From: DASWIP01 sp036397635 | Lineage (GTDB): Bacteria > Actinomycetota > AC-67 | Assembly (NCBI GenBank): GCA_036397635.1 | Contig: DASWIP010000065.1 | Span: 1-53,190 of the forward strand | Direction of reading: 5' to 3' | Length of the DNA: 53,190 bases | Notes under the pieces: model-generated | What the model saw: only the letters and a program-made list of their open reading frames with translations | What the model was told of the DNA's origin: nothing | The model's database searches: none | Part shown: piece after piece, positions 40,392 through 49,366 of the stretch | Numbering within the stretch: the first letter of the stretch is position 1 | Layout of the letters: the number at the start of each line of letters is the position of its first letter | Translations under genes and position numbers: made by a program

Positions 40392-40640
40392 GTGCCGCCA
40401 CGAGCGACCGGCGTCAGCCGGAAGGTCGACGATCTCGGTCGTATCGTGCTGCCCGCCGAGCTGCGCCGCTCCTTCGATATCCGCGAGGGCGATCACATCG
40501 ACATCGCGGTCGAGGAAGACCGGATCGTGCTGACCAAGCAGCGTAACGTCTGCACCTTCTGCGGCGGCTCGGACTCCATGCGCACCTACCGAGAGCATCA
40601 AGTCTGCTCGCCCTGCCTGGCCGAGCTGAAGCGCTTCTAG
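40392..40640 (+). CDS. AbrB/SpoVT-fold DNA-binding protein with C-terminal zinc finger
   Basis: 82 residues from GTG 40392 with GGAGGGG upstream. The N-terminal half is a swapped-hairpin AbrB domain: GVSRKVDDLGRIVLPAELRRSFDIREGDHIDIAVEEDRIVLTK. The C-terminal half reads NVCTFCGGSDSMRTYREHQVCSPCLAEL, with two C-x2-C pairs likely to bind one zinc. This two-part form resembles Bacillus-type transition-state regulators more than MazE antitoxins. There is no adjacent toxin gene. It is divergent from metG and may regulate that interval or itself; its targets are unknown. A weak hairpin follows at 40711-40728. Confidence 0.85.
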   Translation: MPPRATGVSRKVDDLGRIVLPAELRRSFDIREGDHIDIAVEEDRIVLTKQRNVCTFCGGSDSMRTYREHQVCSPCLAELKRF

Positions 40641-40710
40641 AGCGTCCGGACATCACGGCATATCCGGCAGGAGCTCAGACCCGCGCGCCGAATCCCTAAC
40701 CGCAAGCGTT

Positions 40711-40728
40711 GGCCGCAGTGGGGCGGCC
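40711..40728 (+). terminator. Hairpin after the AbrB-type gene
   Basis: GGCCGC-AGTGGG-GCGGCC, a perfect 6-bp stem 70 bp after the stop and about 24 bp before the next start. No T-run follows; it could be a terminator or a leader structure of the next gene. Confidence 0.35.
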
Positions 40729-40751
40729 GGACGAGCAAGGTGGGGTGGTCC

Positions 40752-41663
40752 GTGAGGCTCTTCGTCGCTGCGTTGGTCGCTGTCGTCCTCGGCGCGCCGG
40801 ACCCAATCCCCGCAGCCCACGAAAGGTTCATGCCGGTAGGTCGCAGCCTGGCACCGGGGAACGAGGGTCCGGTCGAACCCGCTCCCGACGCCCCGCTGGG
40901 TCAGCGCGCGACGGGGACGGACCAACCCGATGCCGAGCCCACTCTCAACCAGACGCACGCCGTCTACTTCGTGCCGCGCGACCGGCCAGACGAGAGTCTG
41001 GACGACAACGGGACGCTGTCCCGATCGATCACCGGGACCCGCGAATGGTTCGCGCGCGAGACCAGCCGCAACGGCCTGGGCGCGCGCCGACCACGGATGG
41101 ACCGGCTCGCCGGCGGCGGCTGGGACATCACCTTCGTCCGCGGCGATCAGGATGCGGCCGCGTACACCGCGCTGAGCGTGATCAGCGCTGAGCTGACCGC
41201 CAAGGGCCTCAACGACCCCAACAAGCGCTACCTGATCTACGCAGCGCTCTCACGCGGCGGGATCTGCGGCGAGGGCTTCTACCCGCTTCCGGGGTTCCCC
41301 ACCTCGGGCCGATTTTCGGCTGTGTACCTCGACTCCGACGCGAGTTGCGGCGCGCGCGACTTCGGCGGCGGCACGGCGGCGACCGCGGGCAAGGCCGAAG
41401 CGATCGCTGCTCACGAGTGGCTGCACAACGAGGGGGTCGCAAGCCCGTTGTCTCCCCATCACTGCCCGGGGTCCAACTACCATGTGTGCACGGTCGTGCT
41501 TTACCTGCTTCCCGGCGACATGGACACCGAGTCGCCCGACGTCCTGTTCCCGTACATCAACGCGAGGCTGTCGGCGAAGGTGCTCGACCGGGACCTGGAC
41601 GATTACCTCGATCACTCGTGGCCGCACCTGGCGAACCTGCGCGCGTCGCCCTGGCTCGAGTAG
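40752..41663 (+). CDS. Secreted HEXXH protein, putative metallopeptidase
   Basis: 303 residues from GTG 40752, with AAGGTGG upstream (GTG 40740 is in frame and possible). The start VRLFVAALVAVVLGAPDPIPAAHE is a signal peptide. A low-complexity linker, rich in P, E and D, follows to about residue 65. The folded part carries HEWLHNEG (221-228), an HEXXH zinc motif with the following N-x-G pattern; the next residues contain SPHHC and NYHVC, which could supply a third ligand and a disulphide. NQTHAVYFVPRDRPDESLDDNG near its start resembles secreted proteases and lectin-like proteins of Actinomycetota. I cannot place it in a peptidase family. It stands between metG and rsmI. Confidence 0.6.
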   Translation: MRLFVAALVAVVLGAPDPIPAAHERFMPVGRSLAPGNEGPVEPAPDAPLGQRATGTDQPDAEPTLNQTHAVYFVPRDRPDESLDDNGTLSRSITGTREWFARETSRNGLGARRPRMDRLAGGGWDITFVRGDQDAAAYTALSVISAELTAKGLNDPNKRYLIYAALSRGGICGEGFYPLPGFPTSGRFSAVYLDSDASCGARDFGGGTAATAGKAEAIAAHEWLHNEGVASPLSPHHCPGSNYHVCTVVLYLLPGDMDTESPDVLFPYINARLSAKVLDRDLDDYLDHSWPHLANLRASPWLE

Positions 41664-41664
41664 A

Positions 41665-42516
41665 TCAACCGCGATCGACCACAGCTTGGTAGACCGCGCG
41701 CTTGGGCACCGCGCGCTCGGCCGCCACCGCTGCGATCGCCTCCCGTTTCGTAGTTCCCGCCGCCATCCGGTCGGCTACGTCGCGCGCAAGATCCGCCGGT
41801 TCGGCGACCGCGGCCTCCTCGGGCTCGGCGCCGGCGACGACGATGGTGATCTCACCCCGCGCGCCCGCGGCCTCCAGCGTCTCGGCCAGCTCGGCGAGCG
41901 AGCCGCGGACGACCTCCTCGTGCATCTTGGTCAGCTCGCGCGCGATCGCCGCCGGGCGGTCGGCCCCGAACGCGGCGGCCAGATCGCGCAGGGTCACGAC
42001 CACTCGGTGCGGTGACTCGAACAGCACGATGGTGCGCTGCTCGGCGGCGAGCGCGTCGAGGCGCCGACGTCGCGACGCCCCCGTCCGCGGCAGGAACCCC
42101 TCGAACACGAAGCGCGCGCTGGGGAACCCCGACGCGACCAACGCCGTCGTCACCGCCGAAGCGCCTGGGATCACCTCGACCCGGTAGCCCGCCTCCCGGC
42201 ACGCGGCGATCAGCCGATGCCCGGGATCGGAGAGCCCCGGCATCCCGGCGTCGGTGGTCAGCGCCACCCGCTCCCCGGCGCCGATCCGTGCGAGCAGCTC
42301 GCGGACCCGCGCGCGCTCGTTACGGGCGTGGTAGGTGACCAGGCGCGCGCGCGAACGCTCGCCGGTGACCGCGGCGACCCGCTGCAGCAGCACGCGCGCG
42401 ACCCGGGTGTCCTCGCACGCGATCACGTCGGCCGCTTGGATCGCTCGAGCAGCGCGCGGCGACAGATCGTCCAGGTTGCCGATCGGTGTTCCAACGACGG
42501 AGAGCAGCCCGCTCAC
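41665..42516 (-). CDS. rsmI: 16S rRNA 2'-O-ribose C1402 methyltransferase
   Basis: 283 residues from GTG 42516. It methylates the 2'-OH of C1402 in the decoding centre of 16S rRNA. SAM-dependent tetrapyrrole-methylase fold with LLSVVGTPIGNLDDLSPRAARAI at the N-terminus, VALTTDAGMPGLSDPGHRLI, GASAVTTALVASGFPSARFVFEGFLP and FESPHRVVVTLRDLAAAFG. The C-terminus (REAIAAVAAERAVPKRAVYQAV) is normal for the family. The larger frame to 42798 is a shadow of the PMT gene. It is divergent from the O-mannosyltransferase gene, the same divergent pair seen in mycobacteria. Confidence 0.95.
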   Translation of the reverse strand: MSGLLSVVGTPIGNLDDLSPRAARAIQAADVIACEDTRVARVLLQRVAAVTGERSRARLVTYHARNERARVRELLARIGAGERVALTTDAGMPGLSDPGHRLIAACREAGYRVEVIPGASAVTTALVASGFPSARFVFEGFLPRTGASRRRRLDALAAEQRTIVLFESPHRVVVTLRDLAAAFGADRPAAIARELTKMHEEVVRGSLAELAETLEAAGARGEITIVVAGAEPEEAAVAEPADLARDVADRMAAGTTKREAIAAVAAERAVPKRAVYQAVVDRG

Positions 42517-42557
42517 GTGGGCCTGCCCGCTGGTGTCTGCGGCCGGTACAACGTTCC

Positions 42558-42563
42558 TATACT
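42558..42563 (+). promoter_or_regulatory. -10 element of the O-mannosyltransferase gene
   Basis: TATACT stands 39 nt before the GTG at 42603 and is the most AT-rich part of the 86-bp divergent region. The -35 position (42535-42540) reads GTCTGC, a weak match. The same AT-rich stretch may provide the -10 for rsmI on the other strand. Confidence 0.5.
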
Positions 42564-42602
42564 CTATGCGCCGCCGGAAGCCGCTCCGGCCCACCCATCT
42601 AT

Positions 42603-44345
42603 GTGAGCGACCACGAGCAACATCCCGAGACCAAGGAGGATTGGCCCTCCTTCGACGAGCGGCTCCTCGCACCGGAGCCGCCGCCGCTCCCGCGATGGTC
42701 CGCGCGTTTCGCCACTCCGCTGACCAGGCTCGACATCGCGGTGCTCGGGCTAATCGTGCTCGCCACCGCGTTGACCTACTTCCTGCGCCTCGGCGCACCC
42801 GACGATCTGATCCCGCTGGACGAGAAGCATTACGTGCCCGACGCGCGCGACGTGCTCGCGTTCGGCACCGAGAGCGACACCCGCGTCTCGGAGGAGTCCG
42901 GCGCTTTCGTCGTCCACCCTCCGGTGGGGAAATGGTTCATCGCCGCCGGCATCCGGCTGCTCGGCGACGATCCCACGGGATGGCGGTTCTTCGGCGCCTT
43001 CGTGGGAACGCTGTCGGTGGTGCTGCTGTACCTCATGGCGAGGCGACTGTGGGCATCGGCGTGGTTCGCGGCCCTGGCGTCGTTGCTGCTCGCGACGGAA
43101 GGGTTGTGGTTCGTTCAATCGCGTATCGCGATGCTGGACATCTACCTCGCGTTCTTCGTGCTCGCCGGGGTGTGGTTGCTGCTCGAGGATCGGGATCGCA
43201 CCGGCATCGAGCATCGCCGCGTGCGCTGGTGGCGCCGCGTGCGGTGGTGGCGCCTCGGCGCCGGGACGGCCGTCGCCTTCGCGCTGGCGACCAAATGGTC
43301 GGCGCTGCCGTTCTGGGCGGCCGCGCTGCTGCTCGCGGCAGTGTTCGAAGGCAGGCGGCTGGGCGAACGGCGGCGCTTCGTCGGCCCCGTGTTCGAGCCG
43401 GCGCCCGCGTGGGCCTTGCTGCGCGCTGCGGCTGGAGTCGCCGGCACGTTCCTCGTCCTGCCGGCATTGATCTACGTCTCCACCTTCACCCCGTGGTTGG
43501 TGGACAAGGATCGGTATGACCCGCCCAGGTGCGTTTCGACCGCCGAGGAACCGCGCAACCTGGCGTCGCGCTGGCTCTGCTACCAGTACGAGATGCTCGA
43601 CTTCCATCGGAACCTCAACAAGTACGAGACGGTGACCGAGGACGAGGAGGTCGAGCAGCCGGACGGCTCGACGGTCACGGTGACCGAGACCGTCACCAAG
43701 CCCACGCACCCCTACTTCAGCCAGGGCTACGCGATCCCGTGGATCGGACGGCCGGTCGCGCACTACTACGAGACCGAAGGCGAGGGATCGGCGGAGCGGC
43801 GCAGCGAGGTGCTCGGCGCGCCGAATCCGTTGACCTGGGGTGCAGCGTTCTTGATCGGGATCCCCGCGCTGATGTGGTGGAGCGTCGTCGCGCCGATCCG
43901 GCGGTGGTGGTCTCGGCGTCGTGACCCGGTCGCGCGCGGCCGTGGGCCGTCCGACACGGTCGCCCCGCTGCTGCTGCTGTTGATCGTGGTCGGCTATGCG
44001 CCGATCCTGGCCGCCGACGTGGTCGCACGGCCGGTGTTCATGTTCTACGCCACCCCGATGGTGCCCTTCCTCGTGCTGGCCGTGGTTCATGTACTGGTGC
44101 GCGCGACGCAGGGCGGGCTGCGCGCGCGCGCGATCCCCATCGCATTCGCAGGGCTCGCGGTGCTTCTGTTCGCGTACCTCTATCCGGTCTACAGCGCATG
44201 GCCGCTGTCGTCGGACGGGTTCCTGGGATGGTCGGGCCGGATCCTGTACGGCAGCCAGCCGTGGCGTCTGTTCGGATGGCAGCTGCCGTTCCCGCCGGTG
44301 GACTGCCTGGCCGAGAACGTCATCAAACGCTTCTGCTGGATCTAG
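42603..44345 (+). CDS. Protein O-mannosyltransferase (PMT family)
   Basis: 580 residues from GTG 42603. It transfers mannose from polyprenyl-phospho-mannose to serine or threonine of proteins crossing the membrane via Sec. The first membrane helix (LTRLDIAVLGLIVLATALTYFLRLG) is followed by the catalytic loop LIPLDEKHYVPDARD with the conserved Asp73-Glu74 pair. HPPVGKWFIAAGIRLLGDDPTGWRFFGAFVGTLSVVLLYL and ATEGLWFVQSRIAMLDIYLAFF are family hallmarks. About ten helices follow, with a long loop near residues 330-420. The many secreted proteins in this window are possible substrates. Its divergent position to rsmI is conserved in Actinomycetota. Confidence 0.93.
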   Translation: MSDHEQHPETKEDWPSFDERLLAPEPPPLPRWSARFATPLTRLDIAVLGLIVLATALTYFLRLGAPDDLIPLDEKHYVPDARDVLAFGTESDTRVSEESGAFVVHPPVGKWFIAAGIRLLGDDPTGWRFFGAFVGTLSVVLLYLMARRLWASAWFAALASLLLATEGLWFVQSRIAMLDIYLAFFVLAGVWLLLEDRDRTGIEHRRVRWWRRVRWWRLGAGTAVAFALATKWSALPFWAAALLLAAVFEGRRLGERRRFVGPVFEPAPAWALLRAAAGVAGTFLVLPALIYVSTFTPWLVDKDRYDPPRCVSTAEEPRNLASRWLCYQYEMLDFHRNLNKYETVTEDEEVEQPDGSTVTVTETVTKPTHPYFSQGYAIPWIGRPVAHYYETEGEGSAERRSEVLGAPNPLTWGAAFLIGIPALMWWSVVAPIRRWWSRRRDPVARGRGPSDTVAPLLLLLIVVGYAPILAADVVARPVFMFYATPMVPFLVLAVVHVLVRATQGGLRARAIPIAFAGLAVLLFAYLYPVYSAWPLSSDGFLGWSGRILYGSQPWRLFGWQLPFPPVDCLAENVIKRFCWI

Positions 44346-44437
44346 GCCGGACGCGCGCTCGGCCAACCTTGCTTCACGGCGGACCACGCTACGGGCGCTG
44401 GGAGGACCGGCGCTCTGGGCGGCGAATCCTTCAGTCG

Positions 44438-46860
44438 ATGCTGGGAGCAGGACGCTTGCGGAGGGGCGCGCGCCCCATCGCCTCGCTGGGGGTGTGCATC
44501 GCGCTGCTCGCGCCCGGGGGCGCGCGCGCCGCCGAACCGTTCGTACTGACCAACGACGGTGTGTACGCCTTCATCGACGACGATGAGGTGCTCCTGTCCA
44601 CGCCGGGATTCAGCCGTCACTGGCACCGCGACCCCTTGTGGACCTACGAGGCTCCCGGCTTCAACCAGCCGGGTCCGGACTTCTCGTTGACATTAGACGG
44701 GATCACTCTCACGAGCATGGCGTTCCAGACCGACGACGTATGGGCCGAACCGATCCCCGGCGGCCTACGGCTGACCTGGGAGCTGAGCCTTCCCTCGACC
44801 ATCGCCGCCGGCTTTCCGCGGCGCGGCGACGTCCCGGGCGTGCTGCGCGTGACCCGCACAACCGAAGCATTCGGCGACGTCGCCGGCTTCGCGACGCAGA
44901 TGACGCTTCACCCGCTCGTGCCGCTCGCACTCAACGGCTACACGCTCGATGAGATCCCCGCGACCATCCGGCCGGGCGCCCCGACGATCCATGCGTTCCG
45001 CGCCGGCGCGGACTGGCGTTACGACGAGGGCTTCGATCCGGTCGGGATCGGCGACGATCATCTCGGGCATTGGCGTGAGTCGCGCTCGACCGGACAAGGC
45101 GAGAGCCTGATCGGCAACGGTGAATGGTTGTCGGTGCGCTTCCCGCACGCGCCTATACCGAGCACGAGCCACTTCACGCTCGCGATGATCATGGAACGCC
45201 GGAACATGGCTTCCTCGGTCGCCGAGTACGCGTTCAGCGACTCGGTCGGCGCCTCGTCGGCGATGCGCATCGGCGTCGACTTCGGTCGCGACATCGTCTA
45301 CGGCGGCCCGTTCGAAGAGTCGATCCACGCCGAGAGCCCGCGCGATCCTTCCGGTCCGATCGCCGACGCACAGCACGCGCGCGCGTCCGAGCCGGGCACG
45401 CGCGCCCGCGCGCTGGTGCCGGGGCGGCCGCTGACGCTCGAGCGTGTGCTGACCGTGCACGCGCCCGACGAGGACCATCAGGCGTGGGAGTACTACAAGT
45501 ACCTCACGCGCCACCGCATGACGCCGTATCCGAAGGCGGTCACGTTCAACACCAACGGCGTGGATAGCAACGCGATCTCGACCGGTGCGAAGGACGACGT
45601 CGACTTCGCCCGCCTGCAGACCCTCGCCGCTGCCGCGCGCGAGATGGGCGTCGAGACCTTCACCTCGACGACGGCTGGCAGGCGCGCTCGGGCGACTGGT
45701 GCCCGGACTCGCCGCAGTGCCCGGAACCACGCTGGGACGGTGTGGACATGCGCTTCGCGCCGCGGTTCCCCGACGACGAGTTCCGTGCTGTGCGCGAGGT
45801 GCTCGCCGGCGATCCCGAAGATCCATCCGACGACATGGCATTGGGCTTGTGGATGACGCCGATGGAGTTCCATCCGTCCTCGGCCGCATACCAGCGGAGC
45901 CCCATGTGGGGATGCGCGCCGGTCGGGCACGCCACCGCGGCCCCCTCGTTCGCCGACGGCGGCGGGTCGTTCGACGCCGGCATCGGCGTGTGGAACCCGC
46001 GTGCGCTCGGCCTGCATCCAGATAGCGGCGAACCGCTGCGCCTGAGCCGCTACATCGAGGACCGTATCCGCCGAGCGATCGACGTCTACGGCGCGCGCTA
46101 CTTCAAGTTCGACTTCCTCGCGTGGGTCGATTGCGCCGGCATCGAGCCGGTGGACATGTACGACTACCATGACGAGTTCGTCGCGATGGTGGACCGGTTG
46201 CAGGCGACGTACCCGAACGTCACGTTCTCGATCGACGAGACCAACGACTACCGGCTCTTCCCCTTCGAATCGGTCGCGCGCGGCCCGTCGTGGTTCCAGA
46301 ACGGCAAACCACGGACCGAGCAGCTGCTCCACAACGTCTGGAACCTCGCGCCGTTCGTGCCGGGCTGGTCCCTCGGCCAGCACGCCGCCAGCGGCGACGC
46401 CGAGCGGCGCGACAAGGGCGTCGACGCGGTGATGGCGGTGACGCTGCCGTCGCACATCACCTTCTGGAACGCGATCGACGCCGCGGTGACGCCGGCCGAG
46501 CGCGCGCGCATCCGTCGCTGGACCGACTTCTATAAGCAGCACCGGAACACGCTCGCGCAGTTCACACTGCCGCTGCTCGGCGATCCGCTGGAGAAAGGCT
46601 GGACGGCGCTGCAGCCCTGGAACCTGGACGAGCAGCAGGGCTGGCTGCTCGCCTACAGCCAGGAAGGACCGGCCGAGACGATGCGCATCCCGCTGCGCGC
46701 GGTCGACGCGTCGAGCACTTTCCGGCTCACCCGCCACTACCCAGGCATCGGCTCGACCTTCGACTTCGGGACGTTCACCGGCGAGCAGCTCCGCGCCGGC
46801 ATCCCGGTCCGCATCGCGAACCCCTACGGCTTCGCGCTGATCCGGATCGAGCGCGCCTAG
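44438..46860 (+). pseudogene. Secreted clan GH-D-like glycosidase (alpha-galactosidase type), one frameshift
   Basis: Two overlapping frames (44438-45856 and 45742-46860 as open) together encode one ~807-residue protein. The first has a signal peptide (PIASLGVCIALLAPGGARA) and an N-terminal beta-sandwich. Near 45660 it reads GVETFTS, but the continuation LDDGWQARSGDW, the conserved start of the GH36/GH27 barrel, lies in the other frame; inserting one C in ACCTCGAC restores GVETFTLDDGWQ. The second part has ALGLWMTPMEFHP, the nucleophile-type segment ARYFKFDFLAW, FSIDETNDYRLFPFESVARGPSW and a C-terminal beta domain. The break may be a sequencing error or a true inactivation. The enzyme probably acts on alpha-linked galactose or a related sugar outside the cell. 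Confidence 0.75.
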
Positions 46861-46878
46861 GCCGACGCGGGGGGCCGC

Positions 46879-46968
46879 GCCACCTCGGGCGCCGCGCCGC
46901 GCGCTGCTCGTTCCGCGCGCTGCTCGTTCCGCGCTGCTCGTTCCGCGCGCGCGAGGACGCGAGGTGGC
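46879..46968. repeat. Inverted repeat flanking three 14-bp direct repeats
   Basis: GCGCTGCTCGTTCC occurs at 46901, 46917 and 46931. The group is flanked by GCCACCTCG (46879-46887) and CGAGGTGGC (46960-46968), a 9-bp inverted repeat. It fills the gap between the glycosidase stop and the CDF gene start. It may be a terminator with an expanded loop or a small repeat element. Confidence 0.55.
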
Positions 46969-46982
46969 ACGATAGAGCCGCG

Positions 46983-47894
46983 ATGACCGGCGACCACGGC
47001 CATGTTCAGGCGGCGCAGCATGTCGGCGTCCGCTACCGCTCGCGGCTGGTGTGGTCGCTCGGTCTCGTCGGCGGCTTCTTCATCGTCGAGCTGGTCGCCG
47101 GTCTGCTGACGGGATCGATCGCGCTGGTCTCCGATGCCGGCCACATGCTCACGGATGCGGCGGGGCTGATGATGGCGCTCGCGGCGATCCAGATCGCGGC
47201 CCGGCCGTCGCGCGCGACCCACCGCACGTTCGGGCTCTACCGGCTCGAGATCCTGGCTGCGCTGGCGTACGCGGGCGCGCTGCGCGCCCTTGCCGGTTAC
47301 GTCCTCGTTGAAGGGATCCGCAGGTTCGGCGAGCCTCGCGACATCGCCGGCGGGCCGATGCTCGCGGTCGCCACGGCCGGGCTGGCGGTCAACCTGATCG
47401 CGTTCGCGCTGCTGCGTCCGGGCGCGAAAGAGAACCTCAACGTCAGAGGGGCCTACCTCGAGGTGGTGGCCGACACCGCCGGATCCGCCGGCGTGATCAT
47501 CGCCGGGATCGTGATCCTCACCACCGGATGGCCGTACGTGGATCCGATCGCCGGCCTCGCGATCGGCGCGCTGATCGTGCCGCGCGCGGTGCGCCTCGCG
47601 TCGCAGACGCTGCGGATCCTGGTGCAGGCGGCGCCGCCGCACCTGGACCTGGACGCGGTCCACGCCGACCTCGCGGCCCTTCCCGCCGTGGTCAACGTGC
47701 ACGACCTGCATGTGTGGACGCTTACCTCGGGCATGGACGTGGCGTCCGCGCACCTGATGGTCGCGAGCGATGCCGACATGCACGGCGTGCTCGACGGTGC
47801 GCGCGATCTGCTGCGCGCGCGGTACCGCGTCGTGCACGCGACCCTTCAGGTCGAGCCAGAGGATCACACGGGCTGCGAGGAGATCAGCTGGTGA
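46983..47894 (+). CDS. CDF-family divalent metal cation exporter (CzcD/ZitB-like)
   Basis: 303 residues from ATG 46983. Six membrane helices. Metal site: His54 and Asp58 in helix 2 (SDAGHMLTDAAG), and in helix 5 AYLEVVADTAGS with Glu160 and Asp164; the usual His of helix 5 is Glu, a change I believe is common in actinobacterial members. The cytoplasmic domain contains VVNVHDLHVWTLTSGMDVASAHLMV, typical for Zn/Cd/Co exporters. It would use the proton gradient to remove zinc or a similar ion. The C-terminus ends with an HTGC motif that could bind metal. Its last 11 bases overlap the end of the convergent LVIVD-repeat gene. Confidence 0.92.
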   Translation: MTGDHGHVQAAQHVGVRYRSRLVWSLGLVGGFFIVELVAGLLTGSIALVSDAGHMLTDAAGLMMALAAIQIAARPSRATHRTFGLYRLEILAALAYAGALRALAGYVLVEGIRRFGEPRDIAGGPMLAVATAGLAVNLIAFALLRPGAKENLNVRGAYLEVVADTAGSAGVIIAGIVILTTGWPYVDPIAGLAIGALIVPRAVRLASQTLRILVQAAPPHLDLDAVHADLAALPAVVNVHDLHVWTLTSGMDVASAHLMVASDADMHGVLDGARDLLRARYRVVHATLQVEPEDHTGCEEISW

Positions 47895-49164
47895 GCAGCG
47901 GGATGCGGCACGCCCAGCCCCATCGGGGGCTGGGAGCGGTCAGCAACAGGTCCGGCACGTTGTAACCAGGGGCGAGCACCGGCGGGTCACCCGCCCCACC
48001 CGAGAACCGAAGCACGTCGATCCCGCGCGCGACATCGAGCGTGTAGAGGTAGTCGCCGTGGAACTTCGCGCTCCACGCGGCGGTGATGGCGGGCATGTAG
48101 AAACCGACCTGCCGGATATCGGTCGGGTTCGAGACGTCGAGGAAGCGAACGCCCTGCTCGTACCAAGCGACGGCCACGATCCCATCGCCCCGGTAGTCGA
48201 AGTAGTGCGACGAGCACGTTCCCCCCGCAGGTTTCTTCTGGCCCGGCGGGTCCCCGGTTCCCTGGCCGATGTGGAAGTCGTCGAGCTTGTCCAGCACCAC
48301 CCGGCCGTCCACCTCATGCAGCCAGCCGGTCTGGAAGCGGCCGTCGTTACCGCACAGGTTGTTCTGGGCACCGAGCCAGTTCTCCTCGGTGATCAGCACG
48401 ACCTCACCCTTGTCCAGGTCGACCTCATCGTCGGCGAACGCCACGGGATCCACAGCGGTCGCGTGTGGGCGCCAGGAGTTGTGCAGGATGAAGTCGTTGT
48501 GGAATTGCCCGCGCTGACGGACGTAGAGCGTGGGCGAGACCGGGTTCGCGGTGGTGTACCCGGCGATCCCGCCGCCGCCGACGATCCACGCGACGCCGGC
48601 GTCGTCGACCTGCACGTCGTGCGTGCCGCCGACACCGGGCGCGAACGAACCCACTACCTCGGGCCGGGTGGGATCGCGCAGGTCAACGACATAGATCTCG
48701 CCGGATCCGGCGAGCCAGCCGTAGGCGCAGTCGTTGATGCAGGACACGGTGTGTCCATCCGGCACATCGATGGTGCTCAGCAGGACCGGCGCGTTGACGT
48801 TGGAGACGTCCACGACGAATAGACGTACTTGAGGAACCCCCACCGCGAAGTCGGCCGAGATCAGCAAGATGTCGCCGTTGGTGTCCACGTCCTCGTTCTC
48901 GAAATGCGGCAACGGGAGCGCCCCCGCCGGAACCGGGACGCCAAGGCCGAGGCTCAGGTCGTAGATCTGCAGACCGGCGAGGGTCGTCACGTACATCGTG
49001 TCGCCCAGGATCTTCGCTCCCACGGCGCCCGCATCGGGCACGGTCGCGACCAGGTCGACGTTGGCCGAGGCGAGGGCGCCACCAGCGAGCGGCGGCACCG
49101 CGGGGGCGGGTGCGCCGGTCAGGACCAGCGCGAGAGCGGCGACGACCAACGAAACGCGACGCAT
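47884..49164 (-). CDS. Secreted LVIVD-repeat beta-propeller protein
   Basis: 426 residues from ATG 49164, with GGAGGAGGGAAGG upstream. The N-terminus (SLVVAALALVLTGAPAPA) is a signal peptide. LVIVD-type repeats are visible: LFVVDVSNVNAPVLLSTIDVP, IYVVDLRDPTRPEVVGSFAPG and VRFLDVSNPTDIRQVGFYMP, which pack as propeller blades. The middle contains HNDFILHNSWRPHAT and a segment with two cysteines (NNLCGNDGRF). The function is unknown; members are secreted or surface proteins of Actinomycetota, sometimes thought to bind other macromolecules. The start of the open frame upstream (to 49392) is encoded by tandem repeats and is excluded. Confidence 0.85.
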   Translation of the reverse strand: MRRVSLVVAALALVLTGAPAPAVPPLAGGALASANVDLVATVPDAGAVGAKILGDTMYVTTLAGLQIYDLSLGLGVPVPAGALPLPHFENEDVDTNGDILLISADFAVGVPQVRLFVVDVSNVNAPVLLSTIDVPDGHTVSCINDCAYGWLAGSGEIYVVDLRDPTRPEVVGSFAPGVGGTHDVQVDDAGVAWIVGGGGIAGYTTANPVSPTLYVRQRGQFHNDFILHNSWRPHATAVDPVAFADDEVDLDKGEVVLITEENWLGAQNNLCGNDGRFQTGWLHEVDGRVVLDKLDDFHIGQGTGDPPGQKKPAGGTCSSHYFDYRGDGIVAVAWYEQGVRFLDVSNPTDIRQVGFYMPAITAAWSAKFHGDYLYTLDVARGIDVLRFSGGAGDPPVLAPGYNVPDLLLTAPSPRWGWACRIPLLTS

Positions 49165-49209
49165 GCCTTCCCTCCTCCGCCCGCGCTCGTGGCTCGGACG
49201 CTTTGATGT

Positions 49210-49270
49210 GGGCTCCCGCCGGTCGGACGGGGGCTCCCGCCGGTCGGACGGGGCTCCCGCCGGTCGGCGG
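49210..49270. repeat. Three tandem ~21-bp repeats upstream of the LVIVD gene
   Basis: Copies of GGGCTCCCGCCGGTCGGACG at 49210, 49231 and 49251 (last one divergent at its end). They lie 46-106 bp upstream of the LVIVD-repeat start codon, in its presumed promoter or leader. Function unknown. Confidence 0.65.
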
Positions 49271-49366
49271 CATGCGAACCTTCGACGGCCGACCGTGCTG
49301 CTCCTGCCATGGAAGCCGCATGAGACGCCGCAACCGGTGCGAAGTATGACGAACGACCCCGTCTCG

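Noticed and set aside
42750..44387. 545-codon frame opposite the O-mannosyltransferase gene
   Set aside because: Composition (Arg, His, Gln, Pro) is that of an antisense shadow in GC-rich DNA; the + strand frame has full PMT motifs.
45493..46737. 414-codon frame opposite the glycosidase
   Set aside because: Antisense shadow without ribosome binding site or protein-like composition.
46901..46944. CRISPR-like repeat group
   Set aside because: Repeats are 14 bp with 0-2 bp spacers; no true spacers and no cas genes in the window.
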